Below, one piece after another: positions 11,961 to 20,457 of a DNA stretch of 64,000 nt. The stretch covers positions 1,311,501-1,375,500 of the forward strand of contig JADKBM010000011.1 of assembly GCA_016715115.1 (NCBI GenBank), written 5' to 3'. The position numbers and the translations under genes were made by a program. Each line of letters opens with the position of its first letter. The stretch's first letter is position 1. The notes under the pieces are model-generated. The model made no database searches. It saw only the letters and a list, made by a program, of their open reading frames with translations, and was not told where the DNA came from. The DNA comes from Acidobacteriota bacterium (GTDB lineage Bacteria; Acidobacteriota; Blastocatellia; Pyrinomonadales; Pyrinomonadaceae).

Positions 11961-12128
11961 GGTAAGTCGTTGATTGTTGGACACTTGCAGCATCATGATG
12001 TCGCGTTGTTCAATAAAGGGCGGCGCTCGTTTCTTTCGCCTTGCCGCACGCTGCTTTTGTTGTCCCGTTTGCGACTTTCAGGAATATGGACTTTTCAGAC
12101 AGTCCCGGGGATGGGCTACTTGTCCGCG

Positions 12129-12165
12129 CGGCTTTGCCGCCAATTGCCGATTCGCGGCAAAGCCG
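12129..12165. repeat. Perfect 12-bp stem hairpin
   Basis: CGGCTTTGCCGC (12129-12140) is followed by GCGGCAAAGCCG (12154-12165), a perfect 12-bp inverted repeat with a 13-base loop. It lies within the gene-free repeat stretch 11579-12460 and is not followed by a T-run, so it is more likely a repeat element than a terminator. Confidence 0.5.
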
Positions 12166-12277
12166 AAGGTTTGCGTGAACGATGAAACATCCGGGCGGCA
12201 AGCCACAAGTACGGCGAATAGATCAGCGTCGCATGCCGGGTTCGTCGGGGCAAAACTTCGCGCGTTTTTCACGTCCA

Positions 12278-12395
12278 CCGGAATCGCGTAGCGATGCCCT
12301 GAACTTAGCCATGGGTTTCAACCCACGGGATCCCGAGAATTTGCGACTCGTCGCGTCAGCGACGGCTGAATCAATCGTCGCTGACGAGACGTGAT
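12278..12395. repeat. About 120-bp palindromic repeat, copy 1
   Basis: The stretch contains 'ATCGCGTAGCGATG', the small palindrome around 'GGGTTTCAACCCACGG', and a long stem CGTCGCGTCAGCGACG (12349-12364) against CGTCGCTGACGAGACG (12376-12391, one mismatch). The same succession of parts is present in the opposite orientation at about 55225-55350. I infer an interspersed non-autonomous repeat family. Confidence 0.65.
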
Positions 12396-12460
12396 CAAAA
12401 CTCCGCGTTTACCGTTGGTTGAACCCCTCGCCTAAATTCACCGCACCGCTGACGCGGCCC

Positions 12461-12886
12461 GCAAACTCGTGCGGGCGATGCACGGGAACCGGCTCTCGCG
12501 CGAGATCAAGAACCTGACGCGCCCGAAAGATCATCGACGAGGTCGGCTACCTGAAGCTCGAACCTCCCGAGGCGAGCCTGTTGTTTCAGGTCATCTCGGA
12601 GAGATACGAACGCAAGGGAGCGGTCATCCTGACGAGCAACAAGGCCTTCGCGGCCTGGGGCGAGGTCTTCGCCGGAGACGCGGTGATGGCGAGCGCGGCT
12701 CTCGACCGGCTGCTCCACCGCTCGACGGTGATCAACATCCGGGGCGAAAGCTACCGGCTCAAGGAAAAGCGGGCCGCCGCGGCGCGCACGGGAGTTGTGG
12801 AAGAGTTGTCGGCAATTGCCGCCAACTCTTCCACAACTCCGGACAACAATGACTAAAGGGGGGTCAAAAGCTAACGCTGATTGACA
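12461..12886 (+). pseudogene. istB: istB 3' fragment with IS21 right end (decayed copy)
   Basis: From 12461 the sequence follows the 3' half of the intact istB (39163 onward) almost base for base, then the terminal palindrome and the right end of the element, finishing at TGACA (12882-12886). A five-base deletion after 'CGCCCGAAA' near 12528 breaks the frame, and the element's 5' part is missing. The right end contains only one of the two GGGGTCAAAA units present in the intact copy, consistent with a deletion between direct repeats. Confidence 0.85.
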
Positions 12887-12937
12887 CCTTCATGTCCTCA
12901 TCGCATTTTGCAGGACTCTGCGGCGTCGAGTTAGCAC

Positions 12938-13495
12938 TTACGAACAATCGCTAACTTGATCGAGCGTGAAATAAACTCGATGGGTCGGTGAATATGACTC
13001 GAAACCCGCGCTTCCGATGATCTCCCACTCGTATTTGAATCCGATGTACAACTCCTGACTTTTCGCGATTGGCTCTGGAATCAGAAAGTATGTCGAACCG
13101 GCGGCTCTTAACCAGGTCAAGCTTGATCGATAGGGTGAGTCAATCGCACCATCTGAGTCCCCGCTAATCGGCAAGACGGACAAATACGACACCGTCCCTT
13201 CAGCAACCGCGCCGACCTTTGTGCCATTTGACAGCTTGAAGACCTCAAGCTTGTCAGCCGCTTTCTGACTCTCTACCATGACAGCCCAAACGAGGTTATT
13301 CGTCAACCGAAATCGCGGCTTCATCAACGACCCATCCGACTTGCCCCGATCGCGGCAAAGATAGATCGATGGCTTCGCCCGATCGATGATCACGTCATTC
13401 CTCGAGAGCCCCACTGTCGACTTTTGGTCCTGTGCCGCGGCGCAGCCGGCTAACATCAAGATAACTAAAGCAATAATGCAACGACTAATTCGCAT
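12938..13495 (-). CDS. Lipoprotein, candidate orphan immunity protein
   Basis: A 185-residue protein with a lipoprotein signal (ISRCIIALVILMLAGC, lipobox LAGC at about residues 15-18), so it should be anchored in the envelope. The mature part is beta-rich with two later cysteines (SIYLCRD near residue 47 and the terminal DCS). I do not recognise a family. It is the last gene of a minus-strand decayed RHS cluster and sits 19 bases after a small reading frame, which makes an immunity role plausible but unproven. Confidence 0.6.
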   Translation of the reverse strand: MRISRCIIALVILMLAGCAAAQDQKSTVGLSRNDVIIDRAKPSIYLCRDRGKSDGSLMKPRFRLTNNLVWAVMVESQKAADKLEVFKLSNGTKVGAVAEGTVSYLSVLPISGDSDGAIDSPYRSSLTWLRAAGSTYFLIPEPIAKSQELYIGFKYEWEIIGSAGFESYSPTHRVYFTLDQVSDCS

Positions 13496-13514
13496 ATGGT
13501 GATTTCAACAAACA

Positions 13515-13637
13515 CTAGAAAGACAACGGTCCGCCGTCATTGGTCCAGCGACCCGGACTTAGGCCGGGCAGATTCACGGACGGAAACGCACTTGGGACAT
13601 ATCTGTACCTGTACGGTCCCGACGGATCCTGCAGCAT
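13515..13637 (-). CDS. Short reading frame, possible toxin-tail remnant (40 aa)
   Basis: A 40-residue frame beginning MLQDPSGPYRYRYVPSAFP and ending GRWTNDGGPLSF. Its Pro/Tyr/Gly-rich composition looks coding and it stops 19 bases before the lipoprotein gene, the usual spacing between an RHS tip and its immunity gene here. The same frame is open only about 25 codons upstream, so it is either a fragment of a longer protein or a very small gene. Confidence 0.25.
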   Translation of the reverse strand: MLQDPSGPYRYRYVPSAFPSVNLPGLSPGRWTNDGGPLSF

Positions 13638-13657
13638 GTCCCGAATACCCTGATCTC

Positions 13658-13879
13658 TCAACTTTGCTCGATCAGCCTCTCCGCATTATGTATGCCCAGC
13701 AATATCGTGTATTCCTGCCTGCTCGCTTCCGATTCTCTCGACAACCTCTCTATCAGCTTTTCGAAATTCCCCAAGTAAATGAAATAGAAACCGTTGATCG
13801 CAATTAGCACGATAGATGTCGAAAGCGCGGTCGCGATTCGACAACCGAAAAAGTACTCGACCAACAAATCAAAGGCCAT
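13658..13879 (-). CDS. Small membrane protein with helical tail (73 aa)
   Basis: Residues about 5-38 are strongly hydrophobic (ATALSTSIVLIAINGFYFIY), followed by an amphipathic, charged helix 'FEKLIERLSRESEASRQEY'. One or two membrane helices with a coiled-coil-like tail are therefore likely. No family is recognised. It is in the low-GC minus-strand cluster and its N-terminus may be truncated. Confidence 0.35.
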   Translation of the reverse strand: MAFDLLVEYFFGCRIATALSTSIVLIAINGFYFIYLGNFEKLIERLSRESEASRQEYTILLGIHNAERLIEQS

Positions 13880-13991
13880 TGTTGAACATCTGGAACGTCG
13901 AAACTACGAGGATTGCCGTAAAACGAGGATTCTCCTTTTCCTCGAACAGGGATTTCTGCCACACGTATATTCGGTAAATTAAATACAATTT

Positions 13992-14306
13992 TTATTTTAG
14001 AGACGAGGGTTTGAAAAGCTCCGCCACTATAAAGTAAAAGACCCAGCCAATTATTGTGCTGACAATCAATGCGATTAGAACATCCGCAATTACCCCCCCC
14101 CAAAGAATTTCCCTGTTGTGTATCATACTTCCTGACTCATAAATCCTAAAAGGTTTTCCATATCCTTTATCACAATCAAAACAAATTCTTGAAGATTGCT
14201 TTACAACATCGCTAACATTAATGACTAAGAATAGAATTACGCCAAAGGTAAATCCTATCCAAAAGCTAATAGAGTCTATGACTTTTTTCACAATAAAAGC
14301 TCCCAA
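13992..14306 (-). CDS. Two-helix membrane protein, low GC (104 aa)
   Basis: A 104-residue protein with one hydrophobic helix near residues 10-32 (SFWIGFTFGVILFLVINVSD) and a second near 70-95 (DVLIALIVSTIIGWVFYFIV), separated by a loop with a Cys pair (CFDCD). Base composition is clearly more AT-rich than flanking genes, a sign of transfer. It may be a small membrane immunity protein of the RHS cluster; no family is recognised. Confidence 0.5.
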   Translation of the reverse strand: MGAFIVKKVIDSISFWIGFTFGVILFLVINVSDVVKQSSRICFDCDKGYGKPFRIYESGSMIHNREILWGGVIADVLIALIVSTIIGWVFYFIVAELFKPSSLK

Positions 14307-14449
14307 TCAATTCATCAAAACGATGTGACAATTAATGACTTTTCCTATGCGGAAGCCCTAAACGGTCTCTCTGCCAATTTTCAACCTGAAGTGACCGCTG
14401 ATCATTCTCCTTGTATAAATGCGACGCACTTTGATACCAAGATAATTTG

Positions 14450-14601
14450 TTATATCTTTCCCCAAAAATTATCCTTTATTGCTCCCCAAGCTTTGCGTTC
14501 TTTTTACTCTGGACAATCCCGAAGAAGAAAAGAAGATTATCAAAGCCCTCTTGGAAGGAATGATACTCAAACACGAAGCCAAACGATGGGCGAACGTCTG
14601 A
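14450..14601 (+). pseudogene. Possible C-terminal remnant of an XRE-type regulator
   Basis: In one plus-strand frame the end of the otherwise gene-free stretch 14307-14732 reads 'LDNPEEEKKIIKALLEGMIL' followed by 'KHEAKRWANV' and a stop. That helical, charged ending resembles the C-terminus of small XRE-family regulators. There is no start codon, HTH or ribosome site in frame. The rest of the stretch is AT-rich and shows nothing I can support. Confidence 0.25.
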
Positions 14602-14732
14602 CCGCCGATAGTAATAAAAGCCAATAAAAAAGAGGCTCTCAAAGCGAAAGCCGCGTAAAAGCCAACAAACATCGGGTCAAGCCGCGATTGATAAAAAAGT
14701 CGAGGTTTCCTAACTCTGCCGCAATTACTAAC

Positions 14733-15032
14733 TTAACTTAGTAATTTCTCTAGTTTTTCTAAAGCTATCTCAGCCCTATTTCTTAACTGTGGCTCATCCA
14801 AGTCTTCGGAATCCCGAATTGTAGAATCATAACAAAAAGCGTCAAGGTCGCTGAATAAGTCATTTAATACAGCAAACTCCTCTCCAGTCCATAATGTTTC
14901 ATCCTGTTTGAACATCTCAAGATACCTCTGCTCGAAATCAAGAACACTTATTTTGTCTGATAAGTATTCATTGATTAAGGTTACATAGTCCTTGAGTTTT
15001 ACCGAGTTTTCTTTTTCTCTTGCTTCCATCAT
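14733..15032 (-). CDS. Colicin D-type immunity protein (Colicin_immun-like)
   Basis: A 99-residue acidic helical protein. 'KLKDYVTLINEYLSDKISV', 'FEQRYLEMFK' and 'FAVLNDLFSDLDAFCYDS' followed by a C-terminal helix with 'LDEPQLRNRAEIALEKLEKL' follow the layout of the bacterial self-protective colicin-like immunity family, whose type member binds and blocks the colicin D tRNase. Its ATG overlaps the stop of the colicin-D-like RHS gene by four bases (ATGA). No signal peptide is present, as expected for a guard against a cytoplasmic tRNase. Confidence 0.82.
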   Translation of the reverse strand: MMEAREKENSVKLKDYVTLINEYLSDKISVLDFEQRYLEMFKQDETLWTGEEFAVLNDLFSDLDAFCYDSTIRDSEDLDEPQLRNRAEIALEKLEKLLS

Positions 15033-16531
15033 AGACTACCTCCTGTCGTAACATTTTGCGCTTGTGCCGGGTTGAGTTTCCAGCCACTTACAAAGTTTCC
15101 GGCTCTGTCGGTTATCACATTAAGTCCTGTCTGCGGATTATAGTGATGAATTACCTGTTGCCCTCTGTAAGTCCCTTTAATAACCTGATTACCTGCGTTA
15201 GCTACGTGATTTTGAACAGCTTGTTGAAACTGTTGTGCGGTATTTGCATTATAGTTTCCCTGCACTCCAAAGTCCTTCGCGTGCTTGAATTTCTTTTGAA
15301 GTTGTTTTTGACCAAACTGCAAAACCTGCGACGGTCGCGCTGGCGCAACAGGTGTAGCTGCCATCGGTGCGGTCGTAATAGCTGGTAAGATGTTTGCCGC
15401 GGCCTGTTGTTCGGCAGTCAAATCCGTCAACCTGCCGTACGCAATTGCGTTTTGGAATTTGTTATACCAATACCAAATGGCCGATCGATTCATATTCGTA
15501 GCGTCTATCGGATACCAAGTCCCATCTGGGGCTTGTTGATAAAAATTGTTTTGAACAAGCCAGTCACGTCGGGCATCCTCCATTTTCTGAACATCTTCTT
15601 CTCCGCCCCATATACCCCAGTTAAACAGATTCTTGAACTTCTCCCAAAAACCCGGCTCATCTGCTTCGTTTCCAGTTGGGTCAATAAACTTTAGTGGACT
15701 ATTTCTTACGTAAGTGAATAAGTTCCAGCTTTGCGGGGCATTTTCATCTTGATCCATTAATGGTGCATCCGCCCCCGTAAACCGTCCGATTCTTGATGAA
15801 TATGTCCTTGCTTGAGCAAAATCTAGGTCCGTCTCGATGTCGCGTTCGTAGCCGGTGAATTGCTTGCGGATCCGGTCGCCGGCGTACTGCGCGTGAGTCC
15901 GCTCGGAGACTTCCTCGCCGTACGGGCGGTAGTCGTGTCTTGAGATGACGGCCCCGTTTTCGTTGGTGTTGATCCGCGGGCTGCCGAGGTGGTCATTGGT
16001 CAGATATGCCACTTGCGGGGTTTCGTTCAGGATTGTCGAGTATTCGGCCACCAAGCGTGAAGATGCGTCGTAGACGAAGACGGTTGTTTCCCACTGGCCG
16101 TTGATCCAGGCGATCTTCTTGACCCTGCGTCCGTCGCCGTCGTAAAAGTATTGGCCGAGCGTGCCGGTGACCGTGCCGTTGGCGTCGACGGTTTCGACTT
16201 TCGTCTGCTTGTTCTCGGCGTCGTAGGTGAATTTGCGGAACTGCGGATCGCGGATAGTGTTTCCCGCGGCGTCGAATTGGTAGCCGTCCGATGAACTGAG
16301 CCGGTTGTTCGACGCGTTTACATTCGGGTTGAACGCCTTTCGGTCCTCATCGCAGACCGTCAGGTTAGGCGGCGTCTGGTTGTCGAGGCAGTTCCTCGGA
16401 ATCGTCGTCGTGTTCGCCTCGACGAAGTTGCGGTTGCCGAAACGGTCGAACGAGTAGTCTTGCCGCCAGCTCAGAGTCACCGTCGTCGACCCCGCCGGCG
16501 TAACCATCTCGGTCGCGTCATCGATCCCCAA
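15029..16531 (-). CDS. RHS core fragment with colicin D-type tRNase tip
   Basis: Residues 1-285 are RHS core (YD-repeats 'YDAENKQTKVE', 'YDASSRLVAEYS', 'HLGSPRIN', the closing 'SRIGRFTGADAP' and 'SPLKFIDPTGNE'). The C-terminal about 95 residues match the colicin D catalytic domain: 'KKFKHAKDFG', 'KGTYRGQQVIHHYNPQTGLN' and 'SGWKLNP'. The colicin D catalytic residues Lys608, His611, Ser677 and Trp679 correspond to Lys414, His417, Ser482 and Trp484 with nearly the same spacing. Colicin D cuts tRNA-Arg in the anticodon loop. The 5' end is truncated: homology to other RHS copies begins at 'GIDDATEM', and the frame is open about 20 codons further without a signal peptide. Confidence 0.88.
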   Translation of the reverse strand: MGIDDATEMVTPAGSTTVTLSWRQDYSFDRFGNRNFVEANTTTIPRNCLDNQTPPNLTVCDEDRKAFNPNVNASNNRLSSSDGYQFDAAGNTIRDPQFRKFTYDAENKQTKVETVDANGTVTGTLGQYFYDGDGRRVKKIAWINGQWETTVFVYDASSRLVAEYSTILNETPQVAYLTNDHLGSPRINTNENGAVISRHDYRPYGEEVSERTHAQYAGDRIRKQFTGYERDIETDLDFAQARTYSSRIGRFTGADAPLMDQDENAPQSWNLFTYVRNSPLKFIDPTGNEADEPGFWEKFKNLFNWGIWGGEEDVQKMEDARRDWLVQNNFYQQAPDGTWYPIDATNMNRSAIWYWYNKFQNAIAYGRLTDLTAEQQAAANILPAITTAPMAATPVAPARPSQVLQFGQKQLQKKFKHAKDFGVQGNYNANTAQQFQQAVQNHVANAGNQVIKGTYRGQQVIHHYNPQTGLNVITDRAGNFVSGWKLNPAQAQNVTTGGSL

Positions 16532-16607
16532 GAAATTCGGGTTGGACGCCGTCGCTTGACAACGAACCGGAGGGATTCGAAAGTAGATCGATTATTCTCA
16601 AAAAGAA

Positions 16608-17162
16608 CTATTTAATACTTACTCCCAAGTCCCCAATATAGAGCCTTTTGATGCGTTTTTCTAGCCCGCTTCTCAGAGGGAAGGGATCATCTCCTGCTTT
16701 GAGCGTTTGATCAATACCGTTTATATTGTCAACATACCCGAAGCCAATTGAAATTGGTAGAACACCCTCCGACTCGATCTTTTCTTTTGGAATTTCTATT
16801 TGTCCAAGTATTCTTTTCTTAGGTTTAATTTGAATATAGGTAAAGTCGAAATCTCCGTGGTTTGTTGGCAACGCACTTGGGGCTTCGACAATCATGTTTT
16901 CACCAAAAATCCTAATCCTATAGCTTTTGTCCTTGACTAAGTAAAAAGTTCTGCTTGATTTATTTTCAACTGAATAATCGACTGTAATGTTTTGCCCTAA
17001 ATCAATTTCACTTTTCTGAGTCCAAATCGAAAACCTTAGTTTGTCAGTAGTTTCTGATGATGCCTTCAAGACGACGGCGTTGTTATATTGGGCTTTCACG
17101 ACTAAAATTGAGACGCTTAAGAATACAAAAACACATATGATTCTTTGGAAATTCATACTCAC
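16608..17162 (-). CDS. Exported protein, candidate immunity factor
   Basis: A 184-residue, AT-rich gene. The N-terminus MSMNFQRIICVFVFLSVSIL plus VVKAQ is a clean Sec signal peptide. The mature part begins with a beta-sandwich-like stretch 'DLGQNITVDYSVENKSSRTF', reminiscent of 'MQVNYSVRNDTQSAIYV' in the exported protein at 52415-53059. It follows an RHS core remnant (17191-17440) by about 30 bases, as immunity genes do elsewhere in the window. No family is recognised. Confidence 0.55.
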   Translation of the reverse strand: MSMNFQRIICVFVFLSVSILVVKAQYNNAVVLKASSETTDKLRFSIWTQKSEIDLGQNITVDYSVENKSSRTFYLVKDKSYRIRIFGENMIVEAPSALPTNHGDFDFTYIQIKPKKRILGQIEIPKEKIESEGVLPISIGFGYVDNINGIDQTLKAGDDPFPLRSGLEKRIKRLYIGDLGVSIK

Positions 17163-17190
17163 CTCTACTTCTTCTTATTGATTGTTGAAA

Positions 17191-17440
17191 TCAACGCTCC
17201 GCGTCGAGCGTGTTCCTGACAATGCGTCCCGACGGATAGGTCTCCTCGATTATAGCTCCCGGAAGGTTGTAGCTGTAAAGCGTCGGATTCGGCGGAGCGC
17301 CGTCGGTCAGCTGTTTGGAACTGAGGAGCCGGCCCGCCGCGTCGAACGCGAGATATCGCGTTTCCGACACCGAAGACGGGACCTTCATCAGCCTGCCCTT
17401 CGAAAAGCGCGGATCGATCCGGACGTGCCTGAGATCTTGA
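17191..17440 (-). pseudogene. RHS core remnant
   Basis: One frame reads SSVSETRYLAFDAAGRLLSS, then 'KQLTDGAPPNPTLYSYNLPG' and 'YPSGRIVRNTLD', near-identical to residues around 1100-1155 of the full-length RHS protein (bases 26280-26450). DNA similarity continues upstream to about 17440, but the frame is broken. It is only about 80 codons long and then runs into the exported-protein gene, so it is a leftover of a cassette. Confidence 0.8.
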
Positions 17441-17618
17441 GCTTGCGGCTTCGGATTCCGCCAACGGAACCAAGTTTCCTGATTCCCTGTTTCCCGTCAA
17501 CACCGAAGAGGTCTTTCGGCGGACGGCATTGAGCGCTCCGTGCATTTGAAAGTAGCGCAATAAAATGGCAGGACGCGCCTGATGGACGCGTCCCGCCGAA
17601 AATCCAAACCGTGTTGAA

Positions 17619-18221
17619 CTACTTGCCCGTCATATATTTGAGCGCCATCGAGGCGATGTCGTCCATTGCCGAACCGTCGCCGTCGCTGTCGAGCATCCGT
17701 TCGATGAACGAACCTTGCGACGCCTGCTGGATCTGCTGCTGCTGGCCGGTCAAAAGATCGGAAATGCCGCCCGCGTCGAGATTGTTCTGCTGTTTCTGGC
17801 GACCGAGATAGCCCATCACGATCGGCGCGAGAAACATCAGGATCTGCGCGACCTGTCCCATATTCAGCCCGCTTTCGTTGCTGATCTTCTCCGTCACCTG
17901 ACCTTGATTCCCGCCAAGAATATGACCGAGAATTCCGCCGGCGTCAGCCTGCCGCGGCGCCTGTCCGCCGCCGAAAATCAGGCTTCCGAGTCCGCCGAGA
18001 TTGTCGAGGATACTGCCGTCGTGGTCGTTGGCGAGCGCGCCGTCGAGCGCCTGCGCGCCGTCCGGAGTCGCGGCATTTTTCGCCAGCCCGCTGATGATCG
18101 CCGGCAAAGCCATCTGAATCGCGGTGTTCACGAGACTCGGTTCGGCGTTGACCTGTTGGCCGATCTGATTGACGACCTCCGATCCCTGTTGTTGTCCTAA
18201 TAGATCTTCGAGTGAAAACAT
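17619..18221 (-). CDS. DUF937 (YidB-like) protein
   Basis: A 200-residue protein starting at ATG 18221 with AAAGGAG ahead of it. 'MFSLEDLLGQQQGSEVVNQI' and the following 'NTAIQMALPAIISGLAKNAA' then Asp/Gly-rich 'DGSILDNLGGLGSLIFGG' and 'ILGHILGG' are typical of DUF937. The C-terminus has a Gln-rich segment and an Asp/Gly stretch before 'MLDSDGDGSAMDDI'. The role of the family is unknown. The longer upstream frame lies in the divergent promoter gap and over the next gene. Confidence 0.82.
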   Translation of the reverse strand: MFSLEDLLGQQQGSEVVNQIGQQVNAEPSLVNTAIQMALPAIISGLAKNAATPDGAQALDGALANDHDGSILDNLGGLGSLIFGGGQAPRQADAGGILGHILGGNQGQVTEKISNESGLNMGQVAQILMFLAPIVMGYLGRQKQQNNLDAGGISDLLTGQQQQIQQASQGSFIERMLDSDGDGSAMDDIASMALKYMTGK

Positions 18222-18318
18222 TGGTAATTCTCCTTTGGTAAAGTTGTTTGGGGCTGTTTCGAGATAATAGCAAATATATTTTGATTTGTAATCGGATGAG
18301 ACGTTATTGTAATTGCTG

Positions 18319-20328
18319 ATGTTCGCAACCAATCTTCGCCATTTGCTTCTGCTCATCGCAACCCTCGGCCTGATCGCGGGTTGCGACCGGCCAACGCCCG
18401 AGACCGCACCTTTAAGGAACACAAGGACGCTGTTTTTCGAACCGTCGAAGATCGGCGAACCGTTCGGGGTCGCGTCCAATGGAACCGACATTCTTGTTTC
18501 AGACGGAGAGAACGGGCGGATCGTAAAACTCTCGAAATCAGGCGAATACTCGGTCGTCAACGACAAATTCGACACGCCGTCGCAGATCGCCGTATCCGAA
18601 TCGGGCGAGATCTTCGTCGCCGATTCCGGAAGCCATACGATCAAAAAGATCTCGTCGACCGGCAATGTCGAGACCGTTGCGGGCGTTGAAGGTCGCCCCG
18701 GGTTTCAGGACGGGAACGCCGCCGAAGCGCTTTTTCGCGCCCCGGTCGGGATCGCGGTCTCGGGTTCGCGTGTCTACGTTGCGGACACATACAACGACCG
18801 CATCCGCATCGTCGAGAACGGACAGGTGCGGACACTCGCCGGTTCGACCCGCGGATTCGCCGATTCGGAAACGGCCGCGATTGCAAGATTCGACACACCG
18901 ACCGGGATCGCCCTCGGCTTCGACGGTTCGGTGATCGTCGCCGACAGCGGCAACGGCCGTTTGCGAGCGGTTCGCGGCGACGGCGCGACCCAAACGCTCG
19001 CCGGCGGCGGAAAGGAATTCGGCGACGGGCCGCCGAACGCGGCCGGCCTTTATCAACCGACGGCGGTCACCGTCGACAGATCGGGCGTCATCTATTTCAC
19101 CGACGGAAGCGCTATCCGAAAGATCGATCCGACCGGCCCGATTCGGGTGACGACCATCTCGAGCGAAAATCGCGGATTCGCCGACGGCGCGCTGGCTGAA
19201 TCGAAGTTCAACCGCCCGAACGGGCTTGCCGTCGATGGCGCGGGCGATCTCGTGGTCGCCGACAGTGAGAACCAAACCGTCCGTATCATCTCGTCGAAGG
19301 AACCGGGACGCGTCGTGACCGCCGAGGAGATCGAGAGATCCCGCCCGGCGGCGGAACAGTTTCGCGCGCTTGCGCCGCCCCGCTGGCCGTACGATCCGCC
19401 GACAAAGACTCGAGAGATCGCCGGGACGCTTGGCGAGATCCGCGGCGAGAACGACGGCAGCGGGGACAACATTTGGTATCACAACGGCCTCGATATAGTC
19501 GGCGGCTATGGCGAAACCGCGCGATTCATCCGCGACGAAAAGGTCCTGCGCGCGTCGGCTGCCGAGAATTTCGGGACGCTGCGCGAATTGCTTCGTATGC
19601 CGACGCTCGGGTACATCCATATACGGCTCGGCCGCGATGCGTCCGGAACCGTTTACGACGACCCGCGTTTCGTATGGAACCGGGACGAAGCCGGAAAACT
19701 CGCCGGAGTCCGCGTGCCGCGCGGAGCCCGCTTCAAGTCAGGAGAGGCGATCGGCACGCTCAACGCGATGAATCACGTGCATCTGATCGCCGGCCGGAGC
19801 GGCGCCGAAATGAACGCGCTCGCGGCGCTCGAACTGCCCGGCGCGTCCGACAAGATCGCGCCCGTCATCGAAAAGATCGCGCTGACCGATGAAAATTTCC
19901 GCGAGTTTGAAACCGATCCGGCAAACGGCCGTATAAAGATCGTTGGAAAAACGCGAATTGTTGCCCGCGCTTATGACCGAATGGATGGAAACGCCGACCG
20001 CCGGCGTCTCGGAATCTATCGAATCGGTTACCAAATCTTAAAAGCAGACAAGACGCCGCTTGGCGATGTAAACTGGACGATCCGTTTCGACCGGCTTCCG
20101 GATCCCGATTCCGTTGCGACCGTTTTTGCAAACGGGAGCAAATCCGGGGCAACCGGCGAGACTGTTTTTCGGTACATCGCGACGAACGAGGTCTTTGGCG
20201 AGACTTCGCGAGAAAACTTCGTTGAGTCCGCGAAGCTCGAACCCGGGAACTACGTCGTCCGTGTCTATGCGGCGGACTTCTTTGGGAATACGGCGGTTTC
20301 GGATCTGGCGTTCGAAGCCGCTCGCTGA
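18319..20328 (+). CDS. NHL-repeat lipoprotein with M23-like C-terminal domain
   Basis: A 669-residue protein with a lipoprotein signal (LLLLIATLGLIAGCDRP, lipobox IAGC). Residues about 40-335 form an NHL beta-propeller with repeated 'VADSGNGRLR', 'VADTYNDRIR' and 'VADSENQTVR' blades. Residues about 370-520 contain HNGLDI (an HxxxD motif) and 'MNHVHLI' (HxH), which is the zinc-ligand pattern of LytM/M23 peptidases, although the surrounding sequence is unusual. The C-terminal 150 residues are beta-rich. It is thus an envelope protein that may bind or cleave peptidoglycan. ATG 18319 is preferred over an in-frame TTG two codons earlier. Confidence 0.8.
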   Translation: MFATNLRHLLLLIATLGLIAGCDRPTPETAPLRNTRTLFFEPSKIGEPFGVASNGTDILVSDGENGRIVKLSKSGEYSVVNDKFDTPSQIAVSESGEIFVADSGSHTIKKISSTGNVETVAGVEGRPGFQDGNAAEALFRAPVGIAVSGSRVYVADTYNDRIRIVENGQVRTLAGSTRGFADSETAAIARFDTPTGIALGFDGSVIVADSGNGRLRAVRGDGATQTLAGGGKEFGDGPPNAAGLYQPTAVTVDRSGVIYFTDGSAIRKIDPTGPIRVTTISSENRGFADGALAESKFNRPNGLAVDGAGDLVVADSENQTVRIISSKEPGRVVTAEEIERSRPAAEQFRALAPPRWPYDPPTKTREIAGTLGEIRGENDGSGDNIWYHNGLDIVGGYGETARFIRDEKVLRASAAENFGTLRELLRMPTLGYIHIRLGRDASGTVYDDPRFVWNRDEAGKLAGVRVPRGARFKSGEAIGTLNAMNHVHLIAGRSGAEMNALAALELPGASDKIAPVIEKIALTDENFREFETDPANGRIKIVGKTRIVARAYDRMDGNADRRRLGIYRIGYQILKADKTPLGDVNWTIRFDRLPDPDSVATVFANGSKSGATGETVFRYIATNEVFGETSRENFVESAKLEPGNYVVRVYAADFFGNTAVSDLAFEAAR

Positions 20329-20457
20329 GCTTTTTTCGCCTGGGGCTGTCATCAGATTCGATCGGTGACGATAACGGCGATGATTTTGTCCTGGTCCATC
20401 GCTTTCCAAGTTCGTCGCAAGACGTTCTGAAAACATTCGAACTTTTTGGAGAAATCA

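Noticed and set aside
13560..13655. Plus-strand frame reading like an RHS core end ('GRFTDGNALGTYLYLYGPDG')
   Set aside because: Only about 30 codons, flanking core motifs are missing, all neighbouring genes are on the other strand, and the minus-strand frame there is equally protein-like.
14325..14627. 100-aa plus-strand frame
   Set aside because: Composition is not protein-like, there is no ribosome site, and the stretch is better explained by an AT-rich gap with a possible regulator remnant in another frame.
17165..17560. 131-aa minus-strand frame overlapping the RHS remnant
   Set aside because: It is an out-of-frame shadow; the RHS-like translation is in a different frame.
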